Assembly (NCBI GenBank): GCA_039583875.1
Contig: CM077163.1
Location: 233,732,646-233,796,645, forward strand
DNA: 64,000 nucleotides
Reading direction: 5' to 3'
Origin: Platanthera guangdongensis
Taxonomy: Eukaryota > Streptophyta > Magnoliopsida > Asparagales > Orchidaceae
This document shows, piece by piece, positions 7,839-21,797 of the stretch; position 1 is the stretch's first letter, and each line of letters begins with the position of its first letter. Under the pieces are notes generated by a model. The model did not search any database. It was given only the letters and a program-made list of their open reading frames with translations, and was not told the origin of the DNA. Both the position numbers and the translations under genes were made by a program.

Positions 7839-10137
7839 TGTAACGCCCCGAAACTCAAAGGAGAAAAAGGGGAATAATTTGGGCCAGTTGAGTTCTGGCT
7901 GCAGGCACACGGCCTGGGACACGGGCGTGTCCCAGGGCGTGTCAAGCCTGTGTCGACACTAAGGCGTGAAGTCGACACTTTGGTCTCGACATTGTGTCGA
8001 GACTGGGCACACGGCCTGCGACACGGGCGTGTCGCAGGGCGTGTCGACCCGTGTCGACACTTAGCCGTGAAGTTGACACAGTGCTTCGAAGTTGTGTCGA
8101 GACACGGCACACGGCCTGCGACACGGGCGTGTCGCAGGGCGTGTCAACCCGTGTCGACACTCGTCCCGCGAAGTCGACACTTTGGTGTCGACAGTGGGTC
8201 GAGACATGGCACACGGCCTGCGACACGGGCGTGTCGCAGGCGTGTCGACCCGTGTCGACACTTAGCCGTGAAGTGCCGAGACCTTGTACACGGCCTGGAG
8301 CCCAGGCGTGTCAGGTGACACGGGCAAGGACACGGGCGTGTCCGAACCCGTGTCAGCGCTCGGGTTGGAAACGGGAGAAAATGATGGGGTACACGGCCAG
8401 ATACACGGCCGTGTCAGGTGGAACACGGGCGTGTCAGCTCGAACACGGGCGTGTTCGAGACCCGTGTGAGGTTCCAGGTGATTCGATTTTGACGGCGAAT
8501 GAGGCACACGGCCCTGGACACGGGCGTGTGCCAGGCCGTGTTCGGCCCAGATTGGGCATTTCAGTCCCGAATCGAAGCCGTTCATTTCTTTGACTGAGGA
8601 TCCAATGGCTGGGGGTTGTTCCTGAAGGGATATACCCGGGTTTTGACTTAGAAAACCCTCACTTTTTCCACTTGATCTCTCTCCAAACCCTTGGAGAAAG
8701 AAAGCTAAGGCAAGAAGAAGAGGAACTAGATCCACCATTGGAGGAGCTTCGGAGCTCCGAATCGCAAGCCGACTCCGGATCCACGGAGGCAACGCAAGTG
8801 CGGTCATTTCCATCCGATTACTTTTCGATGACGCCAAAGAGGACCGCAAGGGTAACGATCCTCACTTTTGAGCATGATAGCTCTCTTTCTTAGCATAGGA
8901 AGCCCTCTCTCGCGAGTTGGCGAAGAGTTGGAGGCGTTCCTTCGGGTAGATATGTAAAGTCCCCGTTGTTTAGCGTCCGTATGCGAGAACGGACATAGGC
9001 ATTTTGGTTGAAGCCTACCCGGACATGTAGTTCGGATCGGTGATGTTGCATTGCATAAGGCCGGAGAAGACTCCGTGCTATTTGGGTTTTTCGGGTTTTC
9101 TACGCGGTAGATTGCAGCAGGGAGCCTTGGGGACTAACCCAAAGGTGCACCCGGAAAACTGGGCGGACACGAGGTCTTGCCAACTTGGTGGCCTGAGAGC
9201 CAACTTGAACATAACGGGGTTATGTGACTTGTGTTAGAATGGGACTCGGTGAAAGTTTGACCCGCGCATATGGCTTAAATTGTCGTTGCGATGTGAGCAC
9301 GGGTTAGATGGAGCCGTACCGCTTTATGTCGTTCGGGTTAGAGAGACCTAAAGGTACATGGCACTCGCCGTTGGCATAGATGTGAGTCTTCGGTGGTCGA
9401 TGGCTTAAATTGACGTGACCAATACCATGAAGACGAATTGCTCATAGGAATGGCCGTCTAAGTGGCGGTGGTGAGTCCGGAATGTTAATGGCTTAAATTG
9501 ACGTGACATCGACCGGTTCACCGAGAATGTGCCCTGAGTGCACGGGACGTGTGGCCGTACGAGCCAACGTCTGTGTTGAAATGGCTATGATTTTATGCAT
9601 TGCTCGCTTGTGCTAATGAAATGCAGGGAAGGAGCATCGCCGCCCCGAGTTGGGGGCGGGATCGTTATAATTTGGTCAGCATTGCTGACCGTTGCTTTGT
9701 TTGCCACCGTGCGGTGGTTTGTTTGCTTGCAGGTGCAGCTGGGCCAAGCGGTCAATAGCGGGCTAAAGCCCTTTTTGCGAAGCTGGCCCTCGAAGGCCCA
9801 AGTGGAAATGTTTTATGTTTTGTTCATGTATGGCCGGCCTGCGTGCCGAGGTTTGGAAATCATGTATAAGACAAGTGAAACATTTTGTAAGGCCTTAAGG
9901 CCGAATATTTTGGGTATTTTTGTATACATTCCTATTATCATGTTAGTGGACATTCATGCTTGTGCTGGGTTCTTGTTTTGCAACTTATAAACTGCTTCCG
10001 CTAGAATGCTCTGTGTAGGACGTTGAGATTGGTTGGATGGTTTCCATACGTAACCACCCGGTCTGTCTGTAGTATATGGCGTCGGGCCCCGGCCGGACCT
10101 ACTGCTATATGCTATGCGACGGATAGGGGGTGTTACA
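7839..10137 (+). repeat. Tekay-1 3' LTR
   Basis: This 2,299-bp copy is nearly identical to 649-2951. Its hairpin array runs about 7906-8555. The exon homologous to 1642-1665 lies at 8828-8851 and has a GCG to ACG change after the ATG, one of only two substitutions seen between the LTRs. Confidence 0.93.
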
Positions 10138-10657
10138 GAGAGAAAGTGAAACAGCGAGAGAGAGAGAGGAATAGCGGGAGAGAGAGAGTAACAGCGAGAG
10201 AGAGAGATATTGGCAAGAGAGAGTTAGAGAGAGAGAGAGAGAGTATTCAGATATTGACAGAGAGAGTATTATTAAGAGAGAGAGTATTATTAAAACTCTC
10301 GCCTCTTTTGTTCCCGCAGGAACATATTTTTCCGCCGCCCGAAGCTCGTAGCAGCCATCTCGCCGGAAGCTCTCGCCGGCCCCGTCTCGCCGCACGAGAG
10401 CTGGTCGTCTTGCTCGTATCACCTCGCCGGAGGTTGAGTTCTCGCAGGAGCAGCTAGAGGAGCTCTCGCTAAGTTGGTCTCGCCGGAGCTGTGGAGTTCG
10501 CCGGGCTGTGTACTCGCCGGAGTGTTTAGTTGGTGCACTCGCCTAGTATCGCTTCCAACAGAGCTAAGGCGGTTCAATTTAATCCGGTCTACCGGAGCCT
10601 TCAGCGATCTGCAATAGCTCTTAACATCTCTGGAGATCACTCGTGAGTTCACTTACA
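10138..10657 (+). mobile_element. copia-A 3' LTR, right part
   Basis: After the second GAGAG the GA-rich copia-A LTR resumes (about 10138-10300), followed by a CG-rich segment with repeated CGCCGGAG words. The right end is uncertain: TTAACA at 10624 and CTTACA near 10657 are both candidate ends, and the partner LTR is outside the window. No gene is seen. Confidence 0.6.
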
Positions 10658-11007
10658 GTTAAGTCTTTCATTTTTCTCCGACCAAGTGTTAGACTTTTAG
10701 TATATGGATTGATATCTCTCCTCGATCGACACACAAATTAGATTAGAAACATAGCATTTTCATATTAAGCAATACCGTCATAACATTGAATCACATCCAA
10801 TTAAACTAAACTCTAAATCCTAAACCCATCTTCCATGGGCTCTATAGATAACTCATCGGCACAACAACACCATCATGTTACGAAAAACAACAATAAGCCT
10901 CTCATGTAATTACTTAACACAATGACAAAGCAACTCACAAACACTCTCTACTATTCCGAATGCCGCGGCAAACATAGAAAGCCGCAGCCGTAGTTGTAAT
11001 CAAGTTC
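10658..11007. other. Host flank downstream of glutamate dehydrogenase
   Basis: AT-rich sequence between copia-A and the stop codon of the minus-strand GDH fragment. It probably includes the gene's 3' untranslated region. No coding feature or clear poly(A) signal could be assigned. Confidence 0.4.
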
Positions 11008-12733
<1,726 letters not shown>

Positions 12734-13030
12734 TGAAAGATAAACTTATGTTGACAGACTTACGTTTTTCATTCCATGCCTCCTCTGAGGTTACAATAGC
12801 ATATATATAGGGCTGAGGAGTACAACAAGAATATATAATAAATAAGCATAAAGAGGGTAATAATTAATTAGGCTATAATGCTCAGCGGCTTGGCAGTTTC
12901 CAAAACATTGGAAATAATGGTAGTGCAGCCCTTGGTATTCTTCTTCAAGGCATCATGACTGATGGCAGGTAGGTGGCCATTAAGGTCTTCGGGTAAAGCA
13001 TTGGTGGCTGCATTGGTTTGTGCGTTATCA
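12734..13030 (-). repeat. copia-B 3' LTR
   Basis: On the plus strand it starts TGAAAGATAAACTTATG and ends GCGTTATCA; on the minus strand it starts TGATAACGC and ends CTTTCA. It matches 17260-17564 with scattered substitutions. The element's polypurine tract (minus strand CTTGAGGGGGCG) lies at 13031-13042. Confidence 0.85.
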
Positions 13031-13620
13031 CGCCCCCTCAAGCTCGACAGTGGCGGGACAATGTTGAGCTTGAGACGGAGCTCAAGAAAGCGCTGCCGGG
13101 ATAAAGGCTTAGTGAGGATATCAATGCGTTGATCATGAGTGGAAATGTACGCAACCTGAAGAAGCTTGGCAGCCACCCTTTCACGAACAAAATGGAAATC
13201 AATCTCGATATGCTTCGTCTGAGCATGAAACACCGGGTTGGCGGAGAGGTAGGTCGCACCAATATTGTCACACCAGAGTATAGGCAGTGGAATGGAGAGA
13301 TTGATCTCTTGTAGTGGCGACTGAAGCCAGACGAGCTCTACAGTAGCGTTAGCAACCGCTTTGTATTCAGCTTCAGTACTGGAGCAAGCGACAGTAGGTT
13401 GCTTCTTGGAGCTCCAGGAGACTAGATTATGCCCGAGGAAGATAGCATAGCCACCAGTAGAACGACGATCACAGGAACTGTTGGCCCAATCAGCATCACT
13501 ATATGCTTTAAGACAAAGCGGAGAGGCCCGATAGAGGAGAAGACCATGTTGTGGAGTGCCTTTGAGATACCGCAAAATGCGTTTAACCAAGGACCAATGA
13601 TGATCAGTTGGAGCATGCAT
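13031..13620 (-). pseudogene. copia-B RNase H
   Basis: The minus-strand frame shows the copia RNase H landmarks AYSDADWANSSCDRRSTGGY, VSWSSKKQPTVACSSTEAEY and KHIEIDFHFVRERV. It runs past the purine tract into the LTR, so the true stop cannot be fixed. The domain is overlapped upstream by RT in another frame, marking a frameshift near 13.5 kb. Confidence 0.88.
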
Positions 13621-14327
13621 ATGCTGACAGGCACGATTAACGACAAAAAGAGATATATGGTCTCGTTATCTGCACATATTGAAGGGCTCAACAACGATGC
13701 GGCGCGGAGGGATAGAGGGTAGGATGGACAGTGGTGTGGAGGTGGTAGCATCGAAGCAGCGAAGGAGTAGCCATGGGCGTTAGAAATAGGGCGAGCGTCA
13801 GACATCTTCGACCGTTGGAGAATATCAGCGATATATTTGCTCTGAGAAAGAAGGCACCCAGTAGGATGAGGACAAAGCTCAATGCCAAGGAAGTAACGGG
13901 CAAGGCCAAGATCACGGATAGAGAACTCGGTATGAAGGGAGGAGACTAGAGCAGCGACTCCCCCGAAATCAGAACCGGTAACCAAAATATCATCAACACA
14001 AATAAGGACGAAGATCATGCGGGAGTTATTAGTTTTGAAAAATAAGGATGTATCTGTTTTAGAGGCAGTAAAGTGAAGGTTGAGAAGGTAAGTGCTCAAG
14101 CGGTGAAACCAGGCACGAGGGGCTTGGCGAAGACCATAAAGCGAGCGACGAAGAAGACAAACATGATCAGGATATTGATGATGAGAGAATCCGGGCGGCT
14201 GCTCCATATACACAGTTTCTGATAAGTGACCATGTAGGAAGACATTAGAAACATCCAACTGTTGAATGGGCCATGAAGAGCTAACTGCCAGCCAGAGGAA
14301 GAGGCGAACAGTGGTGATTTTAATCAC
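13422..14327 (-). pseudogene. copia-B reverse transcriptase
   Basis: RT motifs are clear: QLDVSNVFLHGHLSETVYM, QPPGF, RRSLYGLRQAPRAWFHRLS, and the catalytic region ICVDDILVTGS, where the usual tyrosine of YVDD is cysteine. It ends in the conserved LSQSKYIADILQRSKM stretch and then leaves frame. Frame changes at both ends and further stops upstream mean the enzyme cannot be made. Confidence 0.88.
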
Positions 14328-14399
14328 AGGCTGAAGGTATCAAAAACAATCAATGCCCGTGTTGTTGTTTAAACACTTAAGCGACTGAGCGAGCTTTTT

Positions 14400-15774
14400 A
14401 GACGTTCAATGGAACCATCGGATCGATGTTTGAGTTTAAAGACTCACATGCAACCAATGAGATTGAAGTGAGGCTGGCAAGGAACAAGGGTCCATGTGCC
14501 ATTGCGTAAGAGAGCATTAAAAATTCAGAAGACAGGCAGCCCGCAATGAAGGATCCCGGAACAGGACTTGAGTATAGCCAGGATGGGTTCGACGTGAATG
14601 TAGCAGCAAGGAGAAGCGGCAGGGAGAAGGCGATGATGACTGGTTGGCGCAAGAAGTGGTGTGGTGGCTAGCCATAAATCGATAAGAGAGTCGGGGGCCG
14701 ATGCGAGGAGGTGGGGAAAGCAGGAGTTGCATAGGAGTGGCATTCTGTCTGGAAGGGACGAGAGGAGAGTGGTGTTGGTGGTTCCTCAGGAGACGGAGCA
14801 GGTGAGGTATCGAGCATAGGAGTGGGAGATGATGTGGGGGCGAGAGTCGTCAAATGAGTTGGAGGGCAGATGATCAGGAAGGGAGGCGGCCATTGGCCAA
14901 GAATCCCAGAGCCAAGGAGAGGAGTAGCAATGGAAGAGGACGACAGTGTCTCCGAAAAGGGAAACATGATACATCAAAAATCACATGACGAGAGATATAG
15001 ACACGACCCGAGGGAATATGGAGGCAACGATAGCCATGGTGAGACATGTTGTAGCCCAAGAAGACACAACAAGTAGAACGATTATCAAGTTTATGTTTGG
15101 CGTAGGGGCGAAGCCATGGATAACAGACATACCCAAAGATGCAGAGAAAGGACTAATCAGGGTGATGCCCGAAGAGTTTATGGAGTGGTGTGTCTTGGTG
15201 GAGGGATGGTGTTGGGAGGCGATTAAATAAGAAAACGGCCGTGGTGACAACTTCATCACAAAAGTGACGAGGAATGGAGGCATGAGCAAGAAGAGCGAGA
15301 GCAGTTTCGATGATGTGATGATGTTTTCGTTCCGCAACACCATTTTGTTCAGGGGTGTGTGGTCAAGAAACACGATGAAGAATGTCATGTGAGTCAAGAT
15401 GGCGATGAAGAGATTGATACTCTCCCCCAATCAGAGTGAAACATGTGAATATTGCGACCAAAGAAACGTTCAACATGACGTTGAAAAACACAAGAAATAA
15501 GAAAAACGTCAGATTTGTTGCGCATCAAAAATAACCAGGTAAATTTACTAAAAGCATCCACAAATACAACATAATAACGATAACCAGAATGAGACACACA
15601 AGGGGCAGGTCCCCATACATCAGAGAAGATAATATCGAGAGGGGCCGTACATACAGAAGAGGATAAATGAAAAGGTAACTTGTGACTTTTAACGTTCATA
15701 CAACTGGAACAAACATTAGGAGAGCGAGAACCAGAATACATAGGAAGGCCAAATTTAGAGAGAATCTGCGACAC
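14400..15774 (-). pseudogene. copia-B integrase, degraded
   Basis: The best-preserved part is 15394-15774, with CSSCMNVKSHKLPF (the cysteine pair of the zinc domain), PLDIIFSDVWGPAP and YVVFVDAFSKFTWLF from the catalytic core, and a weak second aspartate motif HSDWG. Between about 14400 and 15390 only scattered integrase C-terminal and linker similarity survives in several frames, rich in Pro and Ser. Confidence 0.75.
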
Positions 15775-15879
15775 CGTCTGGAAGGCAGGATGACCAAAAC
15801 GAGCATGCCAAGAGGAAACAGTTGCACACTCACCAATGAGGGCGGAGTAGGGAGCAGGCTTTGTGGAAGTAGAGAGCTG

Positions 15880-17209
15880 TTAAAGACCATCTTGAAGATG
15901 TCCTTGGAGTAGAACTTTCCCCGAAACCGGATCCTTCACAAAATAATCATAAGGATGAAATTCAAAAAACACATTATTATCTTTGGTAAATTGATGAACA
16001 GAAAGTAAATTTTTGGCGATAGAAGGGACATGAAGGACATGTGATAATTTGAAGCGATGCAAAGGAGAAGGAAAATTAAGATGACCATGATGTAAAATAG
16101 GTAAACCAGTACCATTGCCAATACGAACCAGATATGTACCTTTGTAGGGCTCAGCACCGGAGAGTTGAGAATAATCGGGGGTGATGTAATCAGTGGCGCC
16201 GGAATCCGGGTACCAGGGCGAAGAGGTAGTTCCAAGGTGTGAAGAAGAGAAGTCATCAACCGAATATTGAGGATGAGAGACAGAAAGTGCGGATGGTGGA
16301 GCCACGACGGAGGATGGATAATGTGGAGGTGGACCAGATGGATATTGTGAGGAGCGGGGACCCCTAAAGAAGGCATGGTTGAAGCATTGCGGACAACAGT
16401 TACCAAAATGCCCGGTCTCTATGCAAATCTGGCAGCGGGGTGGGCCACAACCACGGCTGCGACCACGTCCGCGAAAACTACAGCCACCTTGGCCACCCCG
16501 ATCAGAGAAGCCCCATGTCGAGGTGGCCTTGTTAACAGAAGGGAAGGTGATGTCGTCCACCTACTTTTCATGATATTGGTGAAGAGATTCATGGGCAAGA
16601 GCATGCCATGAAGGTCTTTGAGAGAGACATCATCGAGTCTAGTGGTGATTGATGGGACAAAGGAATCATATGTTGGTCCAAGGCCCGCAAGAACCTGCAT
16701 GACGAGGTCTGAATCTTTGATTTGGTGACCAATAATAGCGAGATTGTCAGCAATGGTTTTAAATTGTTGGATGTATTCAGTGATGGTGGAGGAACCCCAC
16801 TTGATATTATGAATATTTGTCTTTAACTGGAGCACCCGAGCACGAGAAGAATGGGAAGCAAAGTCTTTGGCGAGAGCGTCCCAAACAGCCTTGGAGGAAG
16901 GACATCCCACAACGAGGGAGATGAGTGGGTCAGTGAGAGAGGCCACCAACCAACTAAGGATCAGTTGATCCTTGCGAAGCCAGGCGTCACGGTCGGAATT
17001 GGTTGTGGTGGAGGGTTTTGTAGAAGGGGGGGGGGTAATGGCAGGTATGGATCAGTGTCGTCGACGATCCCCATGTATCCATGAGATTTGAGGATAGCTT
17101 CAAACTACATCTTCCAACCGAGATAATTGTCACGAGTGAGTTTGATATGAAGAAAAGACATGATATTGGTGCCGATGGGTAAAGACGAAGAGATAGATGA
17201 GTTATCCAT
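15880..17209 (-). pseudogene. copia-B Gag and protease
   Basis: The minus-strand gag starts at the ATG 17209-17207 (MDNSSISSSLPIG) and carries the copia gag core, including VWDALAKDFASHSSRARVLQ. It has a stop early in the frame. A knuckle-like CQICIETGHFGNC lies near 16390-16450. Protease follows with the active-site motif YPDSGATDYIT near 16200 and the downstream LSHVLHVPSIAKNLLSVHQF stretch. The two parts are in different frames. Confidence 0.8.
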
Positions 17210-17246
17210 GTAGAGAGAAAAGAAGAAGAGGAGGCGTTAGCCAAAA

Positions 17247-17259
17247 TCCTCTGATACCA
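17247..17259 (-). other. Primer binding site of copia-B
   Basis: On the minus strand TGGTATCAGAGG directly follows the LTR end CTTTCA. It is an initiator tRNA-Met site with one change near its end. Confidence 0.8.
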
Positions 17260-17564
17260 TGAAAGTGAAACTTATGTTGACAGACTTTCATGTTTTTCAT
17301 TCTATATGTCCTCTGAGATTACAATAGCCTACACATATATAGAGGGCTGAGAAGTACAACAAGAATACATAATAAATAAGCATAAAGAGGGTAATAATTA
17401 ATTAGGCTTTAATGCTCAGCGGCTTGGCAGTTTTCAAAACATTGGAAATAATGGTAGTGCAACCCTTGGTATTCTTCTTCAAGGTATCATGACTAATGGC
17501 AGGTAGGTGGCCATTAAGGTCTTCGGGCAAAGCATTGGTGGCTGTATTGCTCTGTGTGTTATCA
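17260..17564 (-). repeat. copia-B 5' LTR
   Basis: Partner of 12734-13030. It starts TGAAAGTGAAACTTATG on the plus strand and ends GTGTTATCA. It is followed at once by DNA of mitochondrial type. Confidence 0.85.
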
Positions 17565-18157
17565 CTTACCTTATTAGATAGGGGGAAAAGCAAGAGCTTC
17601 AAGAACAAGGACTATTGGGAGGAGCGAGATAGTTATAGCCCGATATCAGTACTTGGCACCACCGCGCACGATCAGGTTACCACAACCAACTACTTCCCGG
17701 AAGCTGACAACTAACCAGTTACCCATAGCAGAAACAGTGGAAACATGTGTCCAAATGCTCCAGTTAACGAACAAAGGAGCGACTGAGTTGGAGCAGGACT
17801 GATTGGATTGCTTGACGTTTCAAGGTAAAAGCAGGTTCATTGACTTCCTTTCTTTTGAGCTGACTAAAAGGAAGAGAGAGAGAGAGTATCATAGATCGGG
17901 TTGATGCATAGGAAATGAATTCATCGGGTCCATGCAAGCCAGTCAGCTAGACTATATATAGGATAAGGTTAGGTTCCTTGGTCTAGCCTACGTCCCGCTC
18001 GACATCAACCAACCTCATCCTTCAAACTGCGCGATAATCCCCTCTTTTTCACCTTTCTTCTTTTCCCACTTGTACAGATCGGATCCAGCCGAATGAATCC
18101 CTATCATTATGGGCACCTGTCTTGAGACTCACTCTTACCTTGTGCTCTTTTCTTCCG

Positions 18158-18160
<3 letters not shown>

Positions 18161-18216
<56 letters not shown>

Positions 18217-18220
18217 TAGA
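18161..18220. repeat. (GA)n microsatellite
   Basis: About 60 bp of almost pure GA dinucleotide repeats. Confidence 0.95.
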
Positions 18221-18807
18221 GAAAAAAGGACTCTGAAGCTGCTTCGACGATATGAGCTTAGAGGAGTCGACCCAGCCTATACCCAGAAATAATTTGGGGT
18301 CCTTTTTGATTCGCGTTACAAAAAAGTGAATTGATGATTCTGCGCTGAAAGAAAGATAGGCCTGGGAGAAGCATGCAGACTCTTTACTTGGTGCTATAGG
18401 ATCTCAGCTCTGTCAAGACTTGGAAAGAAGAAGTTTTAGGGAATGTGAAGAGGCAGTTGTTGAGATAGATCGAGGAAGTTAAGTCTTCGATAAGCATAAG
18501 CCTTGGGGTGTCTTCTCAGTTAGACTCAGTAGAGAAATGTGAGAGGAATTACCAAGGAGTTTGACTACAGGTAAGCCACTAGTGGCTTGGGCTGCAAAAG
18601 TCTCGGACGGATTGAATTCGAGACGGGGGAAAGGAACACGAAATTCTAGGATTTGGTTCAAAAAGAGTTGGAGAGATGACGTTCTCTCGAGTTTCATAAT
18701 AGTCTCCAGTATGAAAAAAACAACAACGGATTGACAATGACAAAAAAGAATGGTAAGATTGACAAAATAAAAAATACCCGATTCTCCGAAAAAGAGTGTG
18801 TAGATTC

Positions 18808-18939
18808 CAAGAAAATAAGTAAACCAACAGTATCGCGAAAGACTAGGATGGGAAATGAAACAGAATGTACCAGATTTTTAGCACGTATAGCCATCAAACC
18901 AGAGACCAAAGCAGGGCACGATGAAACAGAAAGTATCAT
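18808..18939 (-). pseudogene. nad6: nad6 5' fragment (mitochondrial complex I)
   Basis: On the minus strand the first 43 or so codons match the start of plant mitochondrial NADH dehydrogenase subunit 6, a membrane subunit of complex I: MILSVSSCPALVSGLMAIRA, then NLVHSVSFPILVFRD and GLLIF. The similarity stops at about 18808 and the frame continues as unrelated sequence (ESTHSFSENR and on). nad6 normally has about 200 residues, so only its 5' fifth is present. This may be a chimaeric mitochondrial reading frame or a rearrangement after transfer. It is the strongest single mark that the segment is mitochondrial. Confidence 0.78.
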
Positions 18940-19109
18940 GATACATTATCCTTCCCTGAAATGGAACTTGAATGCATCTTCTTGCTCCAACATTCAAGTC
19001 GATCTATTACAACCAACGCGGTTGTTTGTCTTTCATTTTATTCTTCCATTCCAAATTCCAAGCAAAAAAGTGCTTTCTTTTCTTCTAAAATTAAACTTCC
19101 TATGTTGAG

Positions 19110-21797
19110 AACACCAATAGATAGCTATGAGAATAGGTGTAGTTAATGCCCATCGGCGGTAAGCCAGGAGGAGGAATAGACTAGAAAGAGGGAGGGGGTT
19201 CATTTGCTCTTATCCTGTCCAGATAAGTGATTGGAAGGTCGATCAGGGGTTGGTAAGCGCATTTACTTGAGTTCTCCTCCACCGGTCTTTATGTTGGAAC
19301 CAATCCACGGAATGGGGGAATAAGAAGAATTGGAAGCAGGTATGGTCCTGTCTTTCCCGTACCTTGGATCCACTCAGAGGTGGAATGCCCTTCTTCCAGA
19401 AAGATAGATCGAGTTTACCCTCTTGATTGACTTTAGGATTGAAAAAATCCGGTAGTAAAGGAAATGACAGCAGTGCTTTATATAACATAACTGCTTTTAG
19501 GTCTTCGTTGATGACTTCTGCTTAATGAAATAAAGAAAGGACTGATCTTTCTCGCTTTCTAGGTTTCGAAAGAGAATAGTCAGTTCTTGTGAATGACTCT
19601 GATGCTCTTGATATTGAAGAGGAAGCCGTTGGAGGAATAAGAGATGCTGCTAAGATCCGCAATCGATTTTTAGCTCTTGAGGGAAGGGAAGAGACAAAGC
19701 CTTTTTCTTACTTAGATCCTAACAGTCGCTCCTGACAGTCGCTCATACATTTCATGACCGCGATTCAGATAAGATAGATGGAACTACGACGACTACCTCA
19801 AAAAGGTGTATGCACGGTATCGAGATGGAATGAAATTAGGCTTCAGAGGGGAAGAAGAAGGGAAGAGTACAATGGAAGGCCCTAGGAAGATGCTCCTGAA
19901 CAGTCACACCTCTCCTTAAAGTTGAGCATTTCATAGGTCACCTCTCCTTTCCATCCATCAATCTTTATAAGCAATTACATTGCCTACTTCAGAGCAGATA
20001 TGGATGATATGATAAAGAAGAGACCAATAGGTCATGTTTGAGCGATAGCGAAAGGAGCACCCACCTTAATTTCACCTTCAAGGTTAGATAGTGTGTTAGT
20101 GAACAAATAGTGGTTAAGGGAAAATACCTCTAGACAGATGAGATTGTTGGTTCCACATGCCACCCACGGAAAGTTTCGACTAGCGAAGCGTGCTTCGTTT
20201 GGTCCCTCCATGAGGAAAGGGCTGACAATGGCCGTCTCCAACTCCCTTATGAGTGCTTGACTTTATACCCCAGTCTTGGTCTTCTTTAAGAGGTCTTGTT
20301 TCTCTTCCTCATACATCACCCATTCCCGATAGAGGGTCTCATTCTCCTCCGAAGATTTTCTCTTCTCCCCTGTGAGTTGTCTTATCTTATGCTTCATCCC
20401 TTTATGGTGGATTTCTTGTATTGCCAAAAACACTTCCTAATAATCTTCAACTGAATTCTTGCTTGAAAGGAAGGTGTGACTGTTAAGGAGCGGATAAGTG
20501 TCACTCTTTTCAAAGGCAGAATAGACAGGTCGAAGGGAATACATAGTAGACTGACTGATCGTATAGTATCCCTCAAACTGGGTTGCGCTTTGGATTTCTC
20601 TTCTCGTCGGAGTTTCGCTTTGGATTAGAGGGATAACTCAAAGAGGGTGGCGCTTGGGATGGATCATCTCCGGGCGGGGTTTGTATACCACTGAGAAAGA
20701 GAAGGCATAATGCGATCAAAGGGATGGATGAGATAGGGATAGACTATCCAAAACTTATGAGAAAATGTAAAAGAAGAGACTCTCAAAGATATCCTATTTG
20801 TCTTCTTCCTATTTCACTATTTCATTAAGGAGGCGAGTCAACTAGACAGACTGCAAAATCTAGGCATTTCAAGCCACAATAAGAGAGCACCAATGGTTCT
20901 ATTAACTACATATTCATCACTCTCAATATAGTTGTACGTCAGCCTTGTATTTTCATTCAGTTTGAGGAGGTCTTGGGCCCTTACTATCAAGATCAGAGTC
21001 AGCAACCAGAGATCAGAGGAGCGACTGTGAAGGAGCGGACCCACGGATTGATTGAAAGTTCGAATTGAGTTCCTGGGCGCTTAGAAAAAGCCTGTCTTTT
21101 CCGTGTCGTACCGGATTCCAGAACTCGTTCACAAATGAGTTGATTAGCTTCGAACGTTGCCTGAGATTCGCTTTATCCGAGATGTCGTCTTCGATCAAGA
21201 GTTAGATGCTTAACACATGCAATTGGACAGCTTTCCTTAGACCTAAGACTGATTGATCCAGGTGTGAGACTCCCCAAACAAGGGATTCGCGCCTGCCACT
21301 CATACCTATCAACCAAAGCCCCTGCTACCTCTCTCTCTCTCTCTCTGTGTCCCTCAGCCTATGCCCTGAGGTCTGAACTTCTCAGATCAACCAACCAATG
21401 ATGTGAGCATCAGGTGGTGGCTTGACGTCAGTCCATGTCTCATTCTTCTTAATGGCCATTCACCACTTACTCTTACTCCCCAAAGGGGGTGGGACAGGAG
21501 TGGAATTCGACTCATCAAGAAAGAAATACCGACACCGCATTGATGATCAATTGAATCGTACCCAGATAGAGATGAATGCTCATTTGAAACCGTGACTGTA
21601 TGAAAGAATCAAAGGATGACTAGACACTTTGTACCTCAAATTTATTATCACAATTCCGCAATTCGATTGTAATCAGTTTACAATTCTTCCTTAAAGAAAC
21701 TGAGCTCTGGCCCAACATACCCGAAACCAACACAGGTGGGTAGACCCTGAGGGCGCGAGACAACTCATCTTTATGAACTTCATTTCAGAGGACAAAC
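19110..21797. other. Organelle-type spacer, no genes recognised
   Basis: About 2.7 kb with short open frames on both strands, none recognisable. A 17-nt string like the start of small-subunit rRNA (21206-21222) has no continuation. No tRNA cloverleaf was seen. Confidence 0.4.

Larger units (their letters stand above)
649..10137 (+). mobile_element. Tekay-1: Ty3/gypsy chromovirus, near-complete and young
   Basis: This 9,489-bp LTR retrotransposon has paired LTRs of 2,303 and 2,299 bp, a primer binding site for initiator tRNA-Met, gag with one CCHC knuckle, pol in the order protease, RT, RNase H, integrase, and a C-terminal chromodomain. The domain order and RT sequence place it in the Tekay/Del group. 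The LTRs begin TGTAACGCC and end GTGTTACA. By eye they differ by two substitutions and eight single-base indels. It sits in the 3' LTR of copia-A with a 5-bp duplication. Two frame changes in pol (near 6475 and 7290) would block a full polyprotein, but single-base indels are so dominant that assembly error cannot be excluded. Confidence 0.93.
12734..17564 (-). mobile_element. copia-B: decayed Ty1/copia element
   Basis: This 4.8-kb element has short LTRs (297 and 305 bp) and reads right to left: LTR, primer site, gag, protease, integrase, RT, RNase H, purine tract, LTR. Size and LTR length suit a small copia lineage such as Ale/Retrofit, but that is only a guess. Many stops and frame changes interrupt every domain, and the LTRs differ by many substitutions, so it is old. 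No convincing target-site duplication was found (CCCTT left, CTTAC right). It lies exactly between host DNA and the mitochondrial-type segment. Confidence 0.88.

Noticed and set aside
10138..10300. GA-rich tract as an independent microsatellite or promoter GAGA element.
   Set aside because: It is the continuation of the copia-A LTR sequence interrupted at 648.
12741..17568. CTTA as a target-site duplication of copia-B, with LTRs starting at TGTTGACAG.
   Set aside because: The similarity extends 15 bp further to TGAAAG, which directly abuts the primer site; with that boundary no duplication remains.
21206..21222. Match to the start of organelle small-subunit rRNA (ATGCTTAACACATGCAA).
   Set aside because: Only 17 bases match and the neighbouring sequence does not continue as rRNA.
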